41,234 bases of DNA from an uncultured Eubacteriales bacterium (GCA_905187695.1 CAJJIY010000012.1:1-41234); one strand, 5' to 3'. Numbered from the stretch's first letter, positions 33,180 to 40,398 are shown. Numbers and translations are program-made. Notes: generated by a model not told the origin, from the letters alone.

Positions 33180-34028
33180 TTATTTCTTGCCAATGGCATC
33201 CAAAGAGGTCTGCTTGCCGCCGTAAAGCCCCATCGGTTCGACATGGATGACCGCCACAGACACCACATGGGTACCGTTCTGCGCATTGAAATCCTCCAGG
33301 TAAGGCAGATGCTGGAAGTAGTTGGCGTCCACCTCGCCGCTTTCCACCACATTGTTGGGCTGGACATAATCGGTGAATTCAATGATATTGAGCGTAATAT
33401 TCCGCTTGGCCAGCAAATCTTTTGCAATCTGCAGAATCTCGGCATGAGGTGTGGGAGAGGCGGCCACCGAAATGGTGGTACCGGCAAGCGCGGCGTAGTC
33501 CACGCTCGCGTCGTATCCGTCGCCGGGGGTTTCCACGGTGCTGACCACCGCGCCCTTGTATTTCGTGGAAATGAAATCGGCCACCGCGCGGCTGGAAAGC
33601 GCGGCCTTCAGCGCCTTGATGGCGGGCGTTTCTTCTTTGCCTGCCTTCGTGGCGAGGATGTTGCCGTAGGCCGAAGAAGAACCCTCAATGGTCAGCGCGT
33701 CCGAAACCGGCGAAAGACCGGCGGAAATGGCATAGTTGGAGTTGATGATGGCATAATCCACATCCCGGAGAATGTTGGGAAGCTGTGCGGCCTCGACCTC
33801 CTTGAAGGTGATGCCGTAAGGATTCTCGACAATATCGGCCACCGTGGCAGTGATGCCGGCGCCCTCTTTTAATTTAATGTAACCTTTGTCCTGCAGTAAA
33901 AGCAAGGCTCTGGCCTCGTTGGTCGTGTCGTTCGGAACGGCAATAACGATCGAATCATTTTTCTTGCATCCGACAAAAAGGGAAAGCGCAAGAACGGCAA
34001 GGATTGCCAGGGAAAGAATCTTTTTCAT
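33180..34028 (-). CDS. metQ: MetQ/NlpA-family methionine-binding lipoprotein, circularly permuted
   Basis: A 282-residue lipoprotein (lipobox FVGC, Cys21) in which every MetQ motif is present but the halves are swapped. In normal MetQ the order is VPHAEIL, FTDYVQPN, DANYFQH-PYL, EPMGLYS, SLDEL, then VAIPND-TNEGRALLLLQ, DIVENP, EAAQLPR, VINxNYA. Here AVPNDTTNEARALLLLQ starts at about residue 29 and the second half runs to KGAVV near 163. A linker of about 20 residues follows. Then ASPTPHAEIL (about 189), FTDYVQPN, DANYFQHLPYL and EPMGLYGGKQTSLD end the protein. The break point is the inter-lobe hinge. AAAGGTGG lies nine bases before the ATG. metN and metI follow. Confidence 0.93.
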   Translation of the reverse strand: MKKILSLAILAVLALSLFVGCKKNDSIVIAVPNDTTNEARALLLLQDKGYIKLKEGAGITATVADIVENPYGITFKEVEAAQLPNILRDVDYAIINSNYAISAGLSPVSDALTIEGSSSAYGNILATKAGKEETPAIKALKAALSSRAVADFISTKYKGAVVSTVETPGDGYDASVDYAALAGTTISVAASPTPHAEILQIAKDLLAKRNITLNIIEFTDYVQPNNVVESGEVDANYFQHLPYLEDFNAQNGTHVVSVAVIHVEPMGLYGGKQTSLDAIGKK

Positions 34029-34045
34029 AATTAATATCCACCTTT

Positions 34046-34102
34046 CAGATTTATAGATTTGAATTTCTTAAAAAAGCCGGGGGTCACATTCGTTCAAATC
34101 TG
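34046..34102 (-). promoter_or_regulatory. Competing hairpins upstream of the metQ ribosome binding site
   Basis: Two helices share one arm. AGATTTGAA (34101-34093) can pair with TTCAAATCT (34063-34055), and CAGATTT (34102-34096) with AAATCTG (34052-34046), the latter ending next to the metQ Shine-Dalgarno AAAGGTGG. The shared arm lies inside the last codons of the 18-codon ORF, so a ribosome there would block both. The loop holds CCCCCGGCTTTTTT, a terminator-like tail. Confidence 0.5.
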
Positions 34103-34140
34103 AAATTGGCACGAACCAGCGATTCAAAATAATTTTTCAT
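34084..34140 (-). CDS. 18-codon second leader ORF
   Basis: AGAGG eight bases before an ATG, then a short frame encoding MKNYFESLVRANFRFERM and a TGA stop. Its ribosome binding site is just after the T-run of the attenuator, so it is made only on read-through transcripts. The last sense codon is Met. The final codons overlap the arm of the hairpin that lies before metQ, so its translation could control that hairpin. No homologue is recognised; it may be regulatory or chance. Confidence 0.45.
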   Translation of the reverse strand: MKNYFESLVRANFRFERM

Positions 34141-34151
34141 AGATAAAACCT

Positions 34152-34194
34152 CTCAAAAAAGAATAAACCGGGATGCTTCCAACGAAGCCCCCGG
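34152..34194 (-). terminator. Attenuator terminator in the metQ leader
   Basis: Minus-strand stem CCGGG/CCCGG (34194-34190 with 34172-34168) stacked on GCTTC/GAAGC (34188-34184 with 34079+100 i.e. 34179-34175), loop of four bases, then TTTATTCTTTTTT. It lies 22 bases past the leader-peptide stop and about 125 bases before metQ, so it would abort the operon unless disrupted. Confidence 0.82.
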
Positions 34195-34216
34195 GCAAAA
34201 GCAGAAAAAGACGGTT

Positions 34217-34318
34217 TTACCGACACATATTCGCTTTCAAAGGAGAGCCCGCCGAAAAAGAAACCATGGAACGGCACATCTTGTTTACCATGCACATGCA
34301 CATCCACATTGCTTTCAT
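34217..34318 (-). CDS. Methionine/cysteine-rich 33-residue leader peptide
   Basis: AAGGAG (34332-34327) sits eight bases before an ATG that opens a 33-codon frame. Met is at residues 1, 4, 6, 8, 10, 14, 18 and 31 and Cys at 7, 9, 15 and 32; residues 4-10 read M-W-M-C-M-C-M. The stop TAA is within a small CGGT/ACCG hairpin. A strong promoter lies 46 bases upstream and a U-tailed terminator 22 bases downstream, with metQ next. This is the layout of a ribosome-mediated attenuator: scarce charged tRNA-Met would stall the ribosome in codons 4-18. GGGCTCTC (34250-34243) could pair with the terminator arm GGGGGCTT (34192-34185), G-U pairs included, as antiterminator. No homologue is recognised. Confidence 0.8.
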   Translation of the reverse strand: MKAMWMCMCMVNKMCRSMVSFSAGSPLKANMCR

Positions 34319-34363
34319 GACTGTTTCTCCTTTTTCTGAAATTCCTTTTTAAAGGTTGCTGTT

Positions 34364-34393
34364 ATCATAGCATACGGTTCCCCCTCTTGTCAA
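34364..34393 (-). promoter_or_regulatory. Promoter of the metQ leader and operon
   Basis: Minus-strand TTGACA (34388-34393), 18-base spacer, TATGAT (34364-34369). Transcription would start near 34357, giving a leader of about 330 bases. No SAM-riboswitch or T-box consensus was found in it. Confidence 0.8.
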
Positions 34394-34453
34394 GGGCTTT
34401 TTCAAATTTTGTGAAATTTTTGAAAATCATCTTGAATTTTTTCTGAATTACTA

Positions 34454-34482
34454 TTGAAAAGATGCAAAAAGCAGGATATAAT
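34454..34482 (+). promoter_or_regulatory. Promoter of the candidate structured RNA
   Basis: TTGAAA (34454-34459), 17-base spacer, TATAAT (34477-34482). The predicted start near 34488-34489 is the first base of the long helix of the RNA. Confidence 0.75.
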
Positions 34483-34487
34483 TCATT

Positions 34488-34654
34488 TTACCACATATCA
34501 TTTGTACCGCAGAAGTGCTGCATTTTTATTTCGGTAAAAATGCAGTCTCTTTTCTGCGCTTTTACGGTGCAATGAATGATGTGTGGTAACATAATTCGAG
34601 GGGTCTGCGTTTTTCGGTGTGGACAGCCTCGTGCTGGCCACACCTTTTTCTTTT
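34488..34654 (+). ncRNA. Candidate structured non-coding RNA, rod-like fold
   Basis: A unit of about 165 bases with its own promoter and terminator. The fold is one extended rod: a 15-bp helix with one G-U pair (34488-34502 with 34575-34589), then GTACC/GGTGC (34504-34508 with 34566-34570), GCAGAA/TTCTGC (34509-34514 with 34552-34557) and an 11-bp helix CTGCATTTTTA/TAAAAATGCAG (34518-34528 with 34535-34545), separated by small loops and one asymmetric bulge. No credible coding frame fits it. The overall shape recalls 6S RNA, but it is shorter and the class is not recognised; a palindromic mobile repeat is the other reading. Confidence 0.6.
34616..34654 (+). terminator. Terminator of the candidate structured RNA
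   Basis: GGTGTGG-a-CAGC, loop CTCGT, GCTG-g-CCACACC (34616-34644) followed by TTTTTCTTTT. Eleven pairs with one symmetric mismatch. Confidence 0.85.
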
Positions 34655-35254
34655 CCGGTGCCCCCGCCATGCCACTCCACCGGACGGCGCTCCGGAACAG
34701 CAATCGCTTTTCAAAGCGCACTTTTGCGCAAAGCACTGTTTTCTCAAAATGTACGCTCTTTGTTAACAATTTAGCAATAAACGGGTGTTTTCCGGTATTT
34801 TTCGGAATAAATGGTGAGTTTTTATTTATTTTCTCTTATAAATATACAAATGTCTGTTTATTGAATATAAAAGTTTTCCAAAAGCTCCCCCGGTTGCATA
34901 GCAAAAGACTTGTATCGGGCATGAACAGGATATTTTGACATTTTACGCCGAGCGCAACACAAAATATAGTAAAATGGCAGCAGGCAGGAATACAGGCGAT
35001 TTATGCAAACGAGCTATTTTATCCGGAAATAAATTTTTACATTTTTGAATAATAATAAAAGAATATGAGCATAAAGAAAGATAGGTAAAAGGACAATAGC
35101 CATATTTTGGGCTGTTTCTTCGTCAAAATAGCCAAAACAAAGAAAATTCATTGTTTGTAATAAGGATTACTCCATTTTGAATTTGTGATAAAATGTGTAC
35201 AAGTTGTTACAAAAAACTTAAAATTTGTGGCAGCACACGAAAGGAGTACAAAGA
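34655..35254. other. AT-rich stretch without a recognisable gene
   Basis: About 600 bases between the structured RNA and the DUF6514-like gene. From about 34760 on it is much richer in A and T than the flanks. I see no frame with a ribosome binding site and protein-like composition. GCCAAAAC- and AATAGCC-type words recur around 35095-35160, forming an imperfect hairpin (ATAGCCATATTTTGG with CAAAATAGCC). No clear promoter could be fixed for the next gene. Confidence 0.5.
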
Positions 35255-35542
35255 ATGAATGTTGAGATGAAAGATCCGGACCAAATAATTTGCGGTGAAA
35301 GATACCGCACAATCAGAGAGGATCGCCTACCGGTCGCCGGCATGCCGGTCAGCTATCGCCTATTGGGAGACCAATCACCCAAGGAAGGGTATTTCGTAGA
35401 AATCTCGGCCGGTGCAGAAACAGGTTGCGTTTTTGTCAGTGAAGATTTTGTAGACGCCGCTCATTTTTACGGATTGGTACTCAACGGCACGGTAACCCCC
35501 TGCACGCTTTCCTACATTGCCGAAGATTATTTTTCACGCTGA
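35255..35542 (+). CDS. Small DUF6514-like protein
   Basis: A 95-residue acidic, soluble-looking protein with no signal peptide or membrane segment. The pattern 'VSYRLLG...GYFVEISA...VSEDF...A..F..LVLNGTVTPCTLSYIAEDYF' resembles DUF6514, a small family common in Clostridia, of unknown function. AAAGGAG is eight bases before the ATG. It stands alone between an AT-rich stretch and nrdR; no terminator of note follows within the 90 bases before the nrdR promoter. Confidence 0.65.
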   Translation: MNVEMKDPDQIICGERYRTIREDRLPVAGMPVSYRLLGDQSPKEGYFVEISAGAETGCVFVSEDFVDAAHFYGLVLNGTVTPCTLSYIAEDYFSR

Positions 35543-35629
35543 AATACATCCCACCTCAAGGGAAAAGAGCCGTCCGCACAATAAAGGCGACCGTCTCCGG
35601 TCATCGGAACCCCAATTGGCGAAAAACTC

Positions 35630-35658
35630 TTTACTTTCCGGGAAAAACATGGTATAAT
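35630..35658 (+). promoter_or_regulatory. Promoter of nrdR
   Basis: TTTACT (35630-35635), 17-base spacer, TATAAT (35653-35658). The leader of about 95 bases holds a CGGTTCC/GGAACCG hairpin (about 35674-35706). Confidence 0.7.
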
Positions 35659-35759
35659 ATTTAAAAGACAGAATCGGTTCCGGAAAACGCCTGCGGGCAG
35701 GAACCGACAAGTCACCCGGCAAGACCACCCGTGCGCGGCACCCGGAAAGGAGAAGAACC

Positions 35760-36221
35760 ATGAAATGCCCCAATTGCGGATTCCCGGACAGCAAAGTCAT
35801 TGATTCCCGCCCTGTAGAAGAAGGAAACAGCATCCGCCGTCGGCGGGAATGTCTTTCCTGCAACCGCCGCTTTACCACCTTTGAAGTCATCGAATCACAC
35901 CAGATCCTGGTGGTCAAAAAGAACGGAGAGAAAGAACTTTTTGACCGCAGCAAGATGCTGGCCGGTATTATGAAAGCCTGTCAGAAACGCCCGGTAAATG
36001 CCGAAGAAATCGCCACAGAAGTCGAATCCGAACTTCAAAACGCCATGGCGCAGGAGGTTTCCTCCCGGCAGATCGGCGAAATGATTATGTGCAAGCTGAA
36101 AATCCGGGACGAAGTGGCCTATGTCCGCTTTGCCTCGGTCTACCGCGAATTTAAAGACCTTGACACTTTCCTGGCCGAGCTGAAGGAGCTCCGGGGGAAC
36201 GATACAGAAAAGAAAAAATGA
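35760..36221 (+). CDS. nrdR: Transcriptional repressor NrdR
   Basis: Nucleotide-sensing repressor of ribonucleotide reductase genes. The 153-residue protein has the zinc ribbon C3-x2-C6 and C31-x2-C34 with the RRRREC segment that contacts DNA, then an ATP-cone (about 49-139, with VVKKNGEKELFDRSK). AAAGGAG lies eight bases before the ATG. No ribonucleotide reductase gene is in the window. It ends at a bidirectional terminator. Confidence 0.97.
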   Translation: MKCPNCGFPDSKVIDSRPVEEGNSIRRRRECLSCNRRFTTFEVIESHQILVVKKNGEKELFDRSKMLAGIMKACQKRPVNAEEIATEVESELQNAMAQEVSSRQIGEMIMCKLKIRDEVAYVRFASVYREFKDLDTFLAELKELRGNDTEKKK

Positions 36222-36222
36222 A

Positions 36223-36263
36223 GAAATGTCCGCCGCTTTTTTGCGGCGGGCATTTCTCTTTTC
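36223..36263. terminator. Bidirectional terminator between nrdR and the SDR gene
   Basis: A 14-bp stem with two G-U/mismatch positions (36223-36236 with 36243-36256), six-T loop, then CTCTTTTC on the plus side; the minus side has ATTTTTTC. Confidence 0.75.
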
Positions 36264-36294
36264 GCCTTCTGGAATGATTGTCTTCCGGACGGCG

Positions 36295-37065
36295 CTATTT
36301 TTTCTCTTCGGGAAGAATGGGATACAGTTGGATCATATTGCCGCCATCCACCGTCAGCTCCGCGCCGGTTGTGTTGCGGGAAAGATCCGAGCCGAAATAA
36401 TAAGCGGCGTTGGCCACATCCTCAAAGGTGGCAATATCGCCCAGCGGCGTGTAGTTGGAAAGCGCCGCGCGGCAATTGTTATAATTGTTTTCCCAGCGGT
36501 CGGTCTTGATCATACCGGGCAGAACGCAGTTGACGCGGATGCCAAGACGCCCAAGATCCAGCGCCAGCGCCCGTGCCATGCCGAGTACGCCGCTCTTGGA
36601 AGCGCTGTAAGCCACGCGGTCGGGAATGGCGCGGTAGGCCGTGTTGGAATTGATAAAGACGATGGAGCCCTTCCCTTTTTCCTGCATCTGCAACGCCGCC
36701 TGGCGCGCCAGCATGAAATTCCAGCCAATGTTGGTGTTCACAACCCGCATGAAATCGGCCATCGGCACATCCGACCAATGCTGAGCGATACCGAGATCCG
36801 CCGCACAGCAGACCAGTGCGTCCAGCAGTCTGCCCTCCTTCCGGATATCGGCAAAAATCTCCCTGACATTCTCCTCATCAAAGGAGATCATGCCATAGCC
36901 TTTGGCAAAAACGCCGTATTCTTCGGCGATCTGAGCGGCAAAAGCCTCGGCATGCGCCGCCGTCCGTGAACCGATAAACACATCATAACCGTTTTCTGCA
37001 AACTTGCGTACAATGCCCGCGCCGGTATTGCGGACGCCGCCGGTCACAAATACACAGGGATTCAT
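36295..37065 (-). CDS. SDR-family oxidoreductase
   Basis: Short-chain dehydrogenase of 256 residues: cofactor motif VTGGVRNTGAGIV (about 8-20), VCCAADLG in place of the usual NNAG, NSNTAYRAIPDRVAYSASKSG with the catalytic Tyr and Lys, and a C-terminal VDGGN. The unusual CCAA in the NNAG position is worth noting. It is the last gene of the operon, 11 bases after the broken dehydratase gene, with AAGGAG before the ATG. It ends in TAG. Oxidation of a sugar at C1 to a lactone is suggested by the neighbouring lactonase-like and dehydratase genes; this is inference. Confidence 0.87.
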   Translation of the reverse strand: MNPCVFVTGGVRNTGAGIVRKFAENGYDVFIGSRTAAHAEAFAAQIAEEYGVFAKGYGMISFDEENVREIFADIRKEGRLLDALVCCAADLGIAQHWSDVPMADFMRVVNTNIGWNFMLARQAALQMQEKGKGSIVFINSNTAYRAIPDRVAYSASKSGVLGMARALALDLGRLGIRVNCVLPGMIKTDRWENNYNNCRAALSNYTPLGDIATFEDVANAAYYFGSDLSRNTTGAELTVDGGNMIQLYPILPEEKK

Positions 37066-37076
37066 CTCGTTCTCCT

Positions 37077-38237
37077 TCAGAAATAAAATTCAGTCTTGGC
37101 CGGCCGGATATCGGTCAGCGCGCCGGTATAATGCCGGAGCGTGTGCGGCCGGTAAGGGTGCTCGGCGCACTTTTTTTCATTGATTTCAATACCGAGCCCC
37201 GGTTTTTGGGGAATGTACAGATAGCCGTTTTCATAATGAAGCGACTCGTTTGTGACCTCGTGCCGCCAGGTAACATCGCTGTACATGATCTCCAGAATGG
37301 CAAAATTGGGACAGGTGGCGGCCAACTGCAAAGTGGCGGCATTGGCCACGGGGCCGGAGGGGTTGTGCGGCGCAAACGGAAGCGTCCGGCACTCGGCCTC
37401 GGCCGCAATCTTCTTGAGTTCCATGATACCGCCCGCGTGCGAAATATCGGGCTGGAGGTAATCGGCCGCGCCAAGATCAAAAAGGCGGCGGTAATCCCAG
37501 CGGGTATAGAGTCGCTCGCCCGCGGCAATGGCCACCGGAGATTTGTCGTGCACGGCGCGAAGCGCCGCCAAATCATCGGGCGGCGTGGGTTCTTCAAAGA
37601 AAAGCGGCTTAAAGACTTCCAGCTACCGTGCGATCTTCACGGCGGTGGGAATGTTGAAACGGCCGTGCCCTTCAATAAGCAGATCCACCTCCGGACCGAC
37701 AGCCTCGCGCACCCGCGCCACGCACTCCAGCGCACGGGACAGTTCCGCGTTGGTCATGTTCAGATAATTCTTTCCGAACGGATCCCATTTCATGGCGGTG
37801 ACCCCGCGAGCTACGGCTTCCTTAGCTTTGGCGCCGAACTCCTCCGGCGTTTTAGCGCCGGCAAACCAACCGTTGACATAGATCCGCACCTTTTCATGGA
37901 CGCGGCCGCCAAGCAGAGTGGAAACCGGCACGCCCAGGTGCTTGCCGAGGATATCCCACAGCGCCATTTCCACTGCCGAAAGCGCCGACATCAGCACTGG
38001 GCCGCCGCGCCAGTATGCATCGCGGTAAATACTGTGAAAATGCCGCTCGATATCCAGTGGATTCTCGCCCACCAGATACTCTCTGATGTGTTCAACCGCG
38101 CCGAAAAGCGCCTTTTCTTTATATTCCAGCGTGGCTTCTCCCACGCCCGAAATCCCCTCGTCGGTATCAACCTTCACAAACACCCAGTTGGTTCGGAAGC
38201 AATCGACGGCAAAAACTCTGATATCCGTAACTTTCAT
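37077..38237 (-). pseudogene. Enolase-superfamily sugar-acid dehydratase interrupted by an in-frame amber codon
   Basis: Both sides of the stop are in one frame and make a full-length mandelate racemase/muconate lactonizing-type protein of 386 codons, like galactonate dehydratase (DgoD). The first part has the capping domain and VTAMKWDPFG with the catalytic Lys, and LLIEGHGRFN with a metal ligand. TAG at 37625-37623 falls in IAR-stop-LEVFKPLFFEEP, where relatives have Lys, Arg, Ala or Glu. After it come FFEEPTPPDD (second metal ligand), GERLYTRWD (third) and PDISHAGGI, FAPHNPSG. One base change from CAG, AAG or GAG would restore it. Starts at ATG overlapping the upstream stop (ATGA). Confidence 0.85.
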
Positions 38238-38923
38238 TTCTCTTCTCCAAGCGCAATTTTTTGATAGAGCTGTGGAACGACCACGCCGGGACAGCAAAGT
38301 TCCGAGGGTAGGTGGCTGTCAAACATGCCGACATGATATGGCACCACGCGGCGCGCGCCTACCCGCGCGGCAAAGCGCGCGGCGTCGGTGGGATTCAGAT
38401 TGTTCCCCACACCGTTGATGGGCAGAAAGAGCGCCTCGACCCTGTCCGGGAGGTCGGCAAAGATCTCCTCGGAATAAAGCGTATCCCCGGTAATGTAATA
38501 GTTTTTCCCCTCGTGCGTGAGCAAAAAGCCGACCGCTTCCGGATCAGAGTGTACGGCCGGCACCGCGCGCACGCGCACATCTCCCACGCTCCACTCGGCG
38601 TGGCGGGGCAACCGGACATAGTTGTTCCCCAGGCCGCCGAATTTCCGCGCCGTCTGCCACGCGCCGGGCGCGGCCAGCACCGTCACGGCCGAATCGGCCG
38701 TGAGGTAGTGGCAAAGTGTATCCGGATCGGTGTGATCCAAATGATTGTGCGTGAGCAAAATGACATCGGGCACAAGCGAAAGGAGCGACCTGTCCACCGG
38801 CACACGGCGGCGGTTCTGCGGCTCCACGGCCACGCTGTCCGAGAGATAGGGGTCGCAAAGAAGCGTCAGCGCCGGTGTTCTGATCAGCAATCCGGCCTGC
38901 CCGATCCAAATAAATTCTATCAT
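38234..38923 (-). CDS. Metallo-beta-lactamase-fold hydrolase, UlaG-like
   Basis: A 229-residue cytoplasmic hydrolase of the beta-lactamase_2/UlaG group. The metal motif HxHxDH is THNHLDH (58-64), AVHSDPEA gives a further His, and TGDTLYS the bridging Asp; VVPYHVGMFDSH closes the site. UlaG opens a phosphorylated lactone, and others in the group are nucleases or phosphoesterases. Here it sits between a glycoside hydrolase and a sugar-acid dehydratase, overlapping each by four bases (ATGA), which favours a lactonase role. Confidence 0.85.
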   Translation of the reverse strand: MIEFIWIGQAGLLIRTPALTLLCDPYLSDSVAVEPQNRRRVPVDRSLLSLVPDVILLTHNHLDHTDPDTLCHYLTADSAVTVLAAPGAWQTARKFGGLGNNYVRLPRHAEWSVGDVRVRAVPAVHSDPEAVGFLLTHEGKNYYITGDTLYSEEIFADLPDRVEALFLPINGVGNNLNPTDAARFAARVGARRVVPYHVGMFDSHLPSELCCPGVVVPQLYQKIALGEEK

Positions 38924-40374
38924 ATCTCCTCCGTAAGAGCCGGCGCAAATTCACCGAAAGTAAGCAGCAGGGGCGTATCCGAGAGCGGGATATTTTTAAG
39001 AAGCAGTTCGCCGTGTCCATCGTATTCGGTCATCTCCGGCGGCAAAGCATAGGCCGTGCCGGCGGCAAGATCAAGCAGGCGGACGGCCCCCTCGGGCGCG
39101 TCATAAATCTTAAAGGAAACCGTGCCGTCATAAGAAGAAGTCAGGAGCGGCACATCGTTCCAATAGGCCATGGCCGCCGAGCCGTTGCCGCGGCGGAAGG
39201 TGAAAGTGCGCACGCTCCGGTCGGTGCAATCGGTGCCGTTCAGCCGCCGGCAAGGAAGCACTGCGCGGCGGTGAATGAGTCGGCCGGGCCGGGCATCACC
39301 CGAAAAGACCGAGCAAAGGTGTCCCAACGCATAGTAGGAGGGCTTGGGCGTGTATTCGCCGGTGGCCACGCCGTCCTCGTCAAAATCGGCCGCAAGCACA
39401 CCGAAATACCCGTAATCCAGATAGCTGGCCTTATCGGTTGTTTTGCCGTGCAGTGCCTCCACCATGTCCATTGTGGAAAAATAGGAGGAAAAAAGCAAAT
39501 CAAAGGAAAGGTCAATGAGCTGACTGCGCAAAAGGAACTTGACCTGCCGCTCCGGCGTCCAGGCAAATCCCTTCATTGCGCCGGCCCCGTCCGAGCGGGT
39601 CTGACAGCCGGATTCACCCTGAATAAGTGAGAGTTTTTCTCCTCCATGGGTATCCAGCAGTTCGCGGAAAGTGCGGATGTGCTCCAGTTGTTTTTCTTCG
39701 TCATAAGTATAGATGTGGAAAGACGCCGCGTCCAGATGGGCGGCCAGCCCCTTGTGCAGCACCGCATGGATAAAACCGGATTCCGGGTATTCGGTGACAA
39801 AAGCAATGGCTTTGGCATCCGGATCTCCGGCGTGAACGGCATCGGCTGTGGCGGCCGCAAAAGACGCATATTCCTCCGCGTTGGCGCCGGTCTGCGCGCC
39901 CATGGCGGGATCGTACCGCCAACTGTAGTTGCTGTCCGGCTCGTTCCAGATCTCATAATAGGTCACGCGGCCGGCAAAATGCGCGGTCAGCGCACGCACA
40001 TAGTTGAGCCACAGCTCCAACTCCCTTTCGGCGTGCGGCGGACAGCCCACGCCGCCAAACCACTCGGCCGCCCACGGACAACAGGCCGCGTTGCCCCAGC
40101 AGATTGTGATCCACGGAGTGAGCGACCGGCGGATGAGATTATCCACAATATCATCCAGCCAGGAAAAGTCATAAACGCCGGGGGCCTTTTCGGTGCGTGC
40201 CCAACCCGACTGCACCCGCACCCACTTGACGCCGAGAGCGGCCACCTTGTCATAGGCCTTTTCGGGATCAAACAGCGCTCTGTCCAGCTTTTCAAAACCG
40301 ATGCCCAGACGGGAATTCTTCACTTCAAAGGCAGAAAGCATTTTGATTTTTCCGATTTTTCTGAGACGATCCAT
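38920..40374 (-). CDS. Glycoside hydrolase of clan A, GH39/GH5-like
   Basis: A 484-residue (beta/alpha)8 glycosidase without signal peptide, so it acts inside the cell on imported oligosaccharides. YYEIWNEPDSNY (139-150) gives the acid/base Glu145, and LIQGESGCQ gives the nucleophile Glu254. A C-terminal beta-sandwich-like domain from about residue 400 follows, as in GH39-type beta-xylosidases and related families. The start is the ATG with AAGGAG seven bases upstream. First gene of the four-gene operon, with promoter at 40399-40428 and a divergent AraC gene. Confidence 0.82.
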   Translation of the reverse strand: MDRLRKIGKIKMLSAFEVKNSRLGIGFEKLDRALFDPEKAYDKVAALGVKWVRVQSGWARTEKAPGVYDFSWLDDIVDNLIRRSLTPWITICWGNAACCPWAAEWFGGVGCPPHAERELELWLNYVRALTAHFAGRVTYYEIWNEPDSNYSWRYDPAMGAQTGANAEEYASFAAATADAVHAGDPDAKAIAFVTEYPESGFIHAVLHKGLAAHLDAASFHIYTYDEEKQLEHIRTFRELLDTHGGEKLSLIQGESGCQTRSDGAGAMKGFAWTPERQVKFLLRSQLIDLSFDLLFSSYFSTMDMVEALHGKTTDKASYLDYGYFGVLAADFDEDGVATGEYTPKPSYYALGHLCSVFSGDARPGRLIHRRAVLPCRRLNGTDCTDRSVRTFTFRRGNGSAAMAYWNDVPLLTSSYDGTVSFKIYDAPEGAVRLLDLAAGTAYALPPEMTEYDGHGELLLKNIPLSDTPLLLTFGEFAPALTEEI

Positions 40375-40398
40375 AAAACGGCTCCTTGTTTTTTTCTT

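Noticed and set aside
34029..34357. SAM riboswitch or Met T-box before metQ
   Set aside because: None of the conserved S-box or T-box core segments is visible; the leader is explained by a short peptide frame and a terminator.
34488..34769. Possible small protein genes in the structured-RNA region
   Set aside because: The frames run through perfect inverted repeats and a terminator, lack ribosome binding sites, and look unlike the codon use of neighbours.
37077..38237. Selenocysteine or pyrrolysine recoding as the default explanation for the internal stop
   Set aside because: The codon is TAG, not TGA, so selenocysteine does not apply. For pyrrolysine there is no pyl gene in view and the neighbouring SDR gene ends in TAG.
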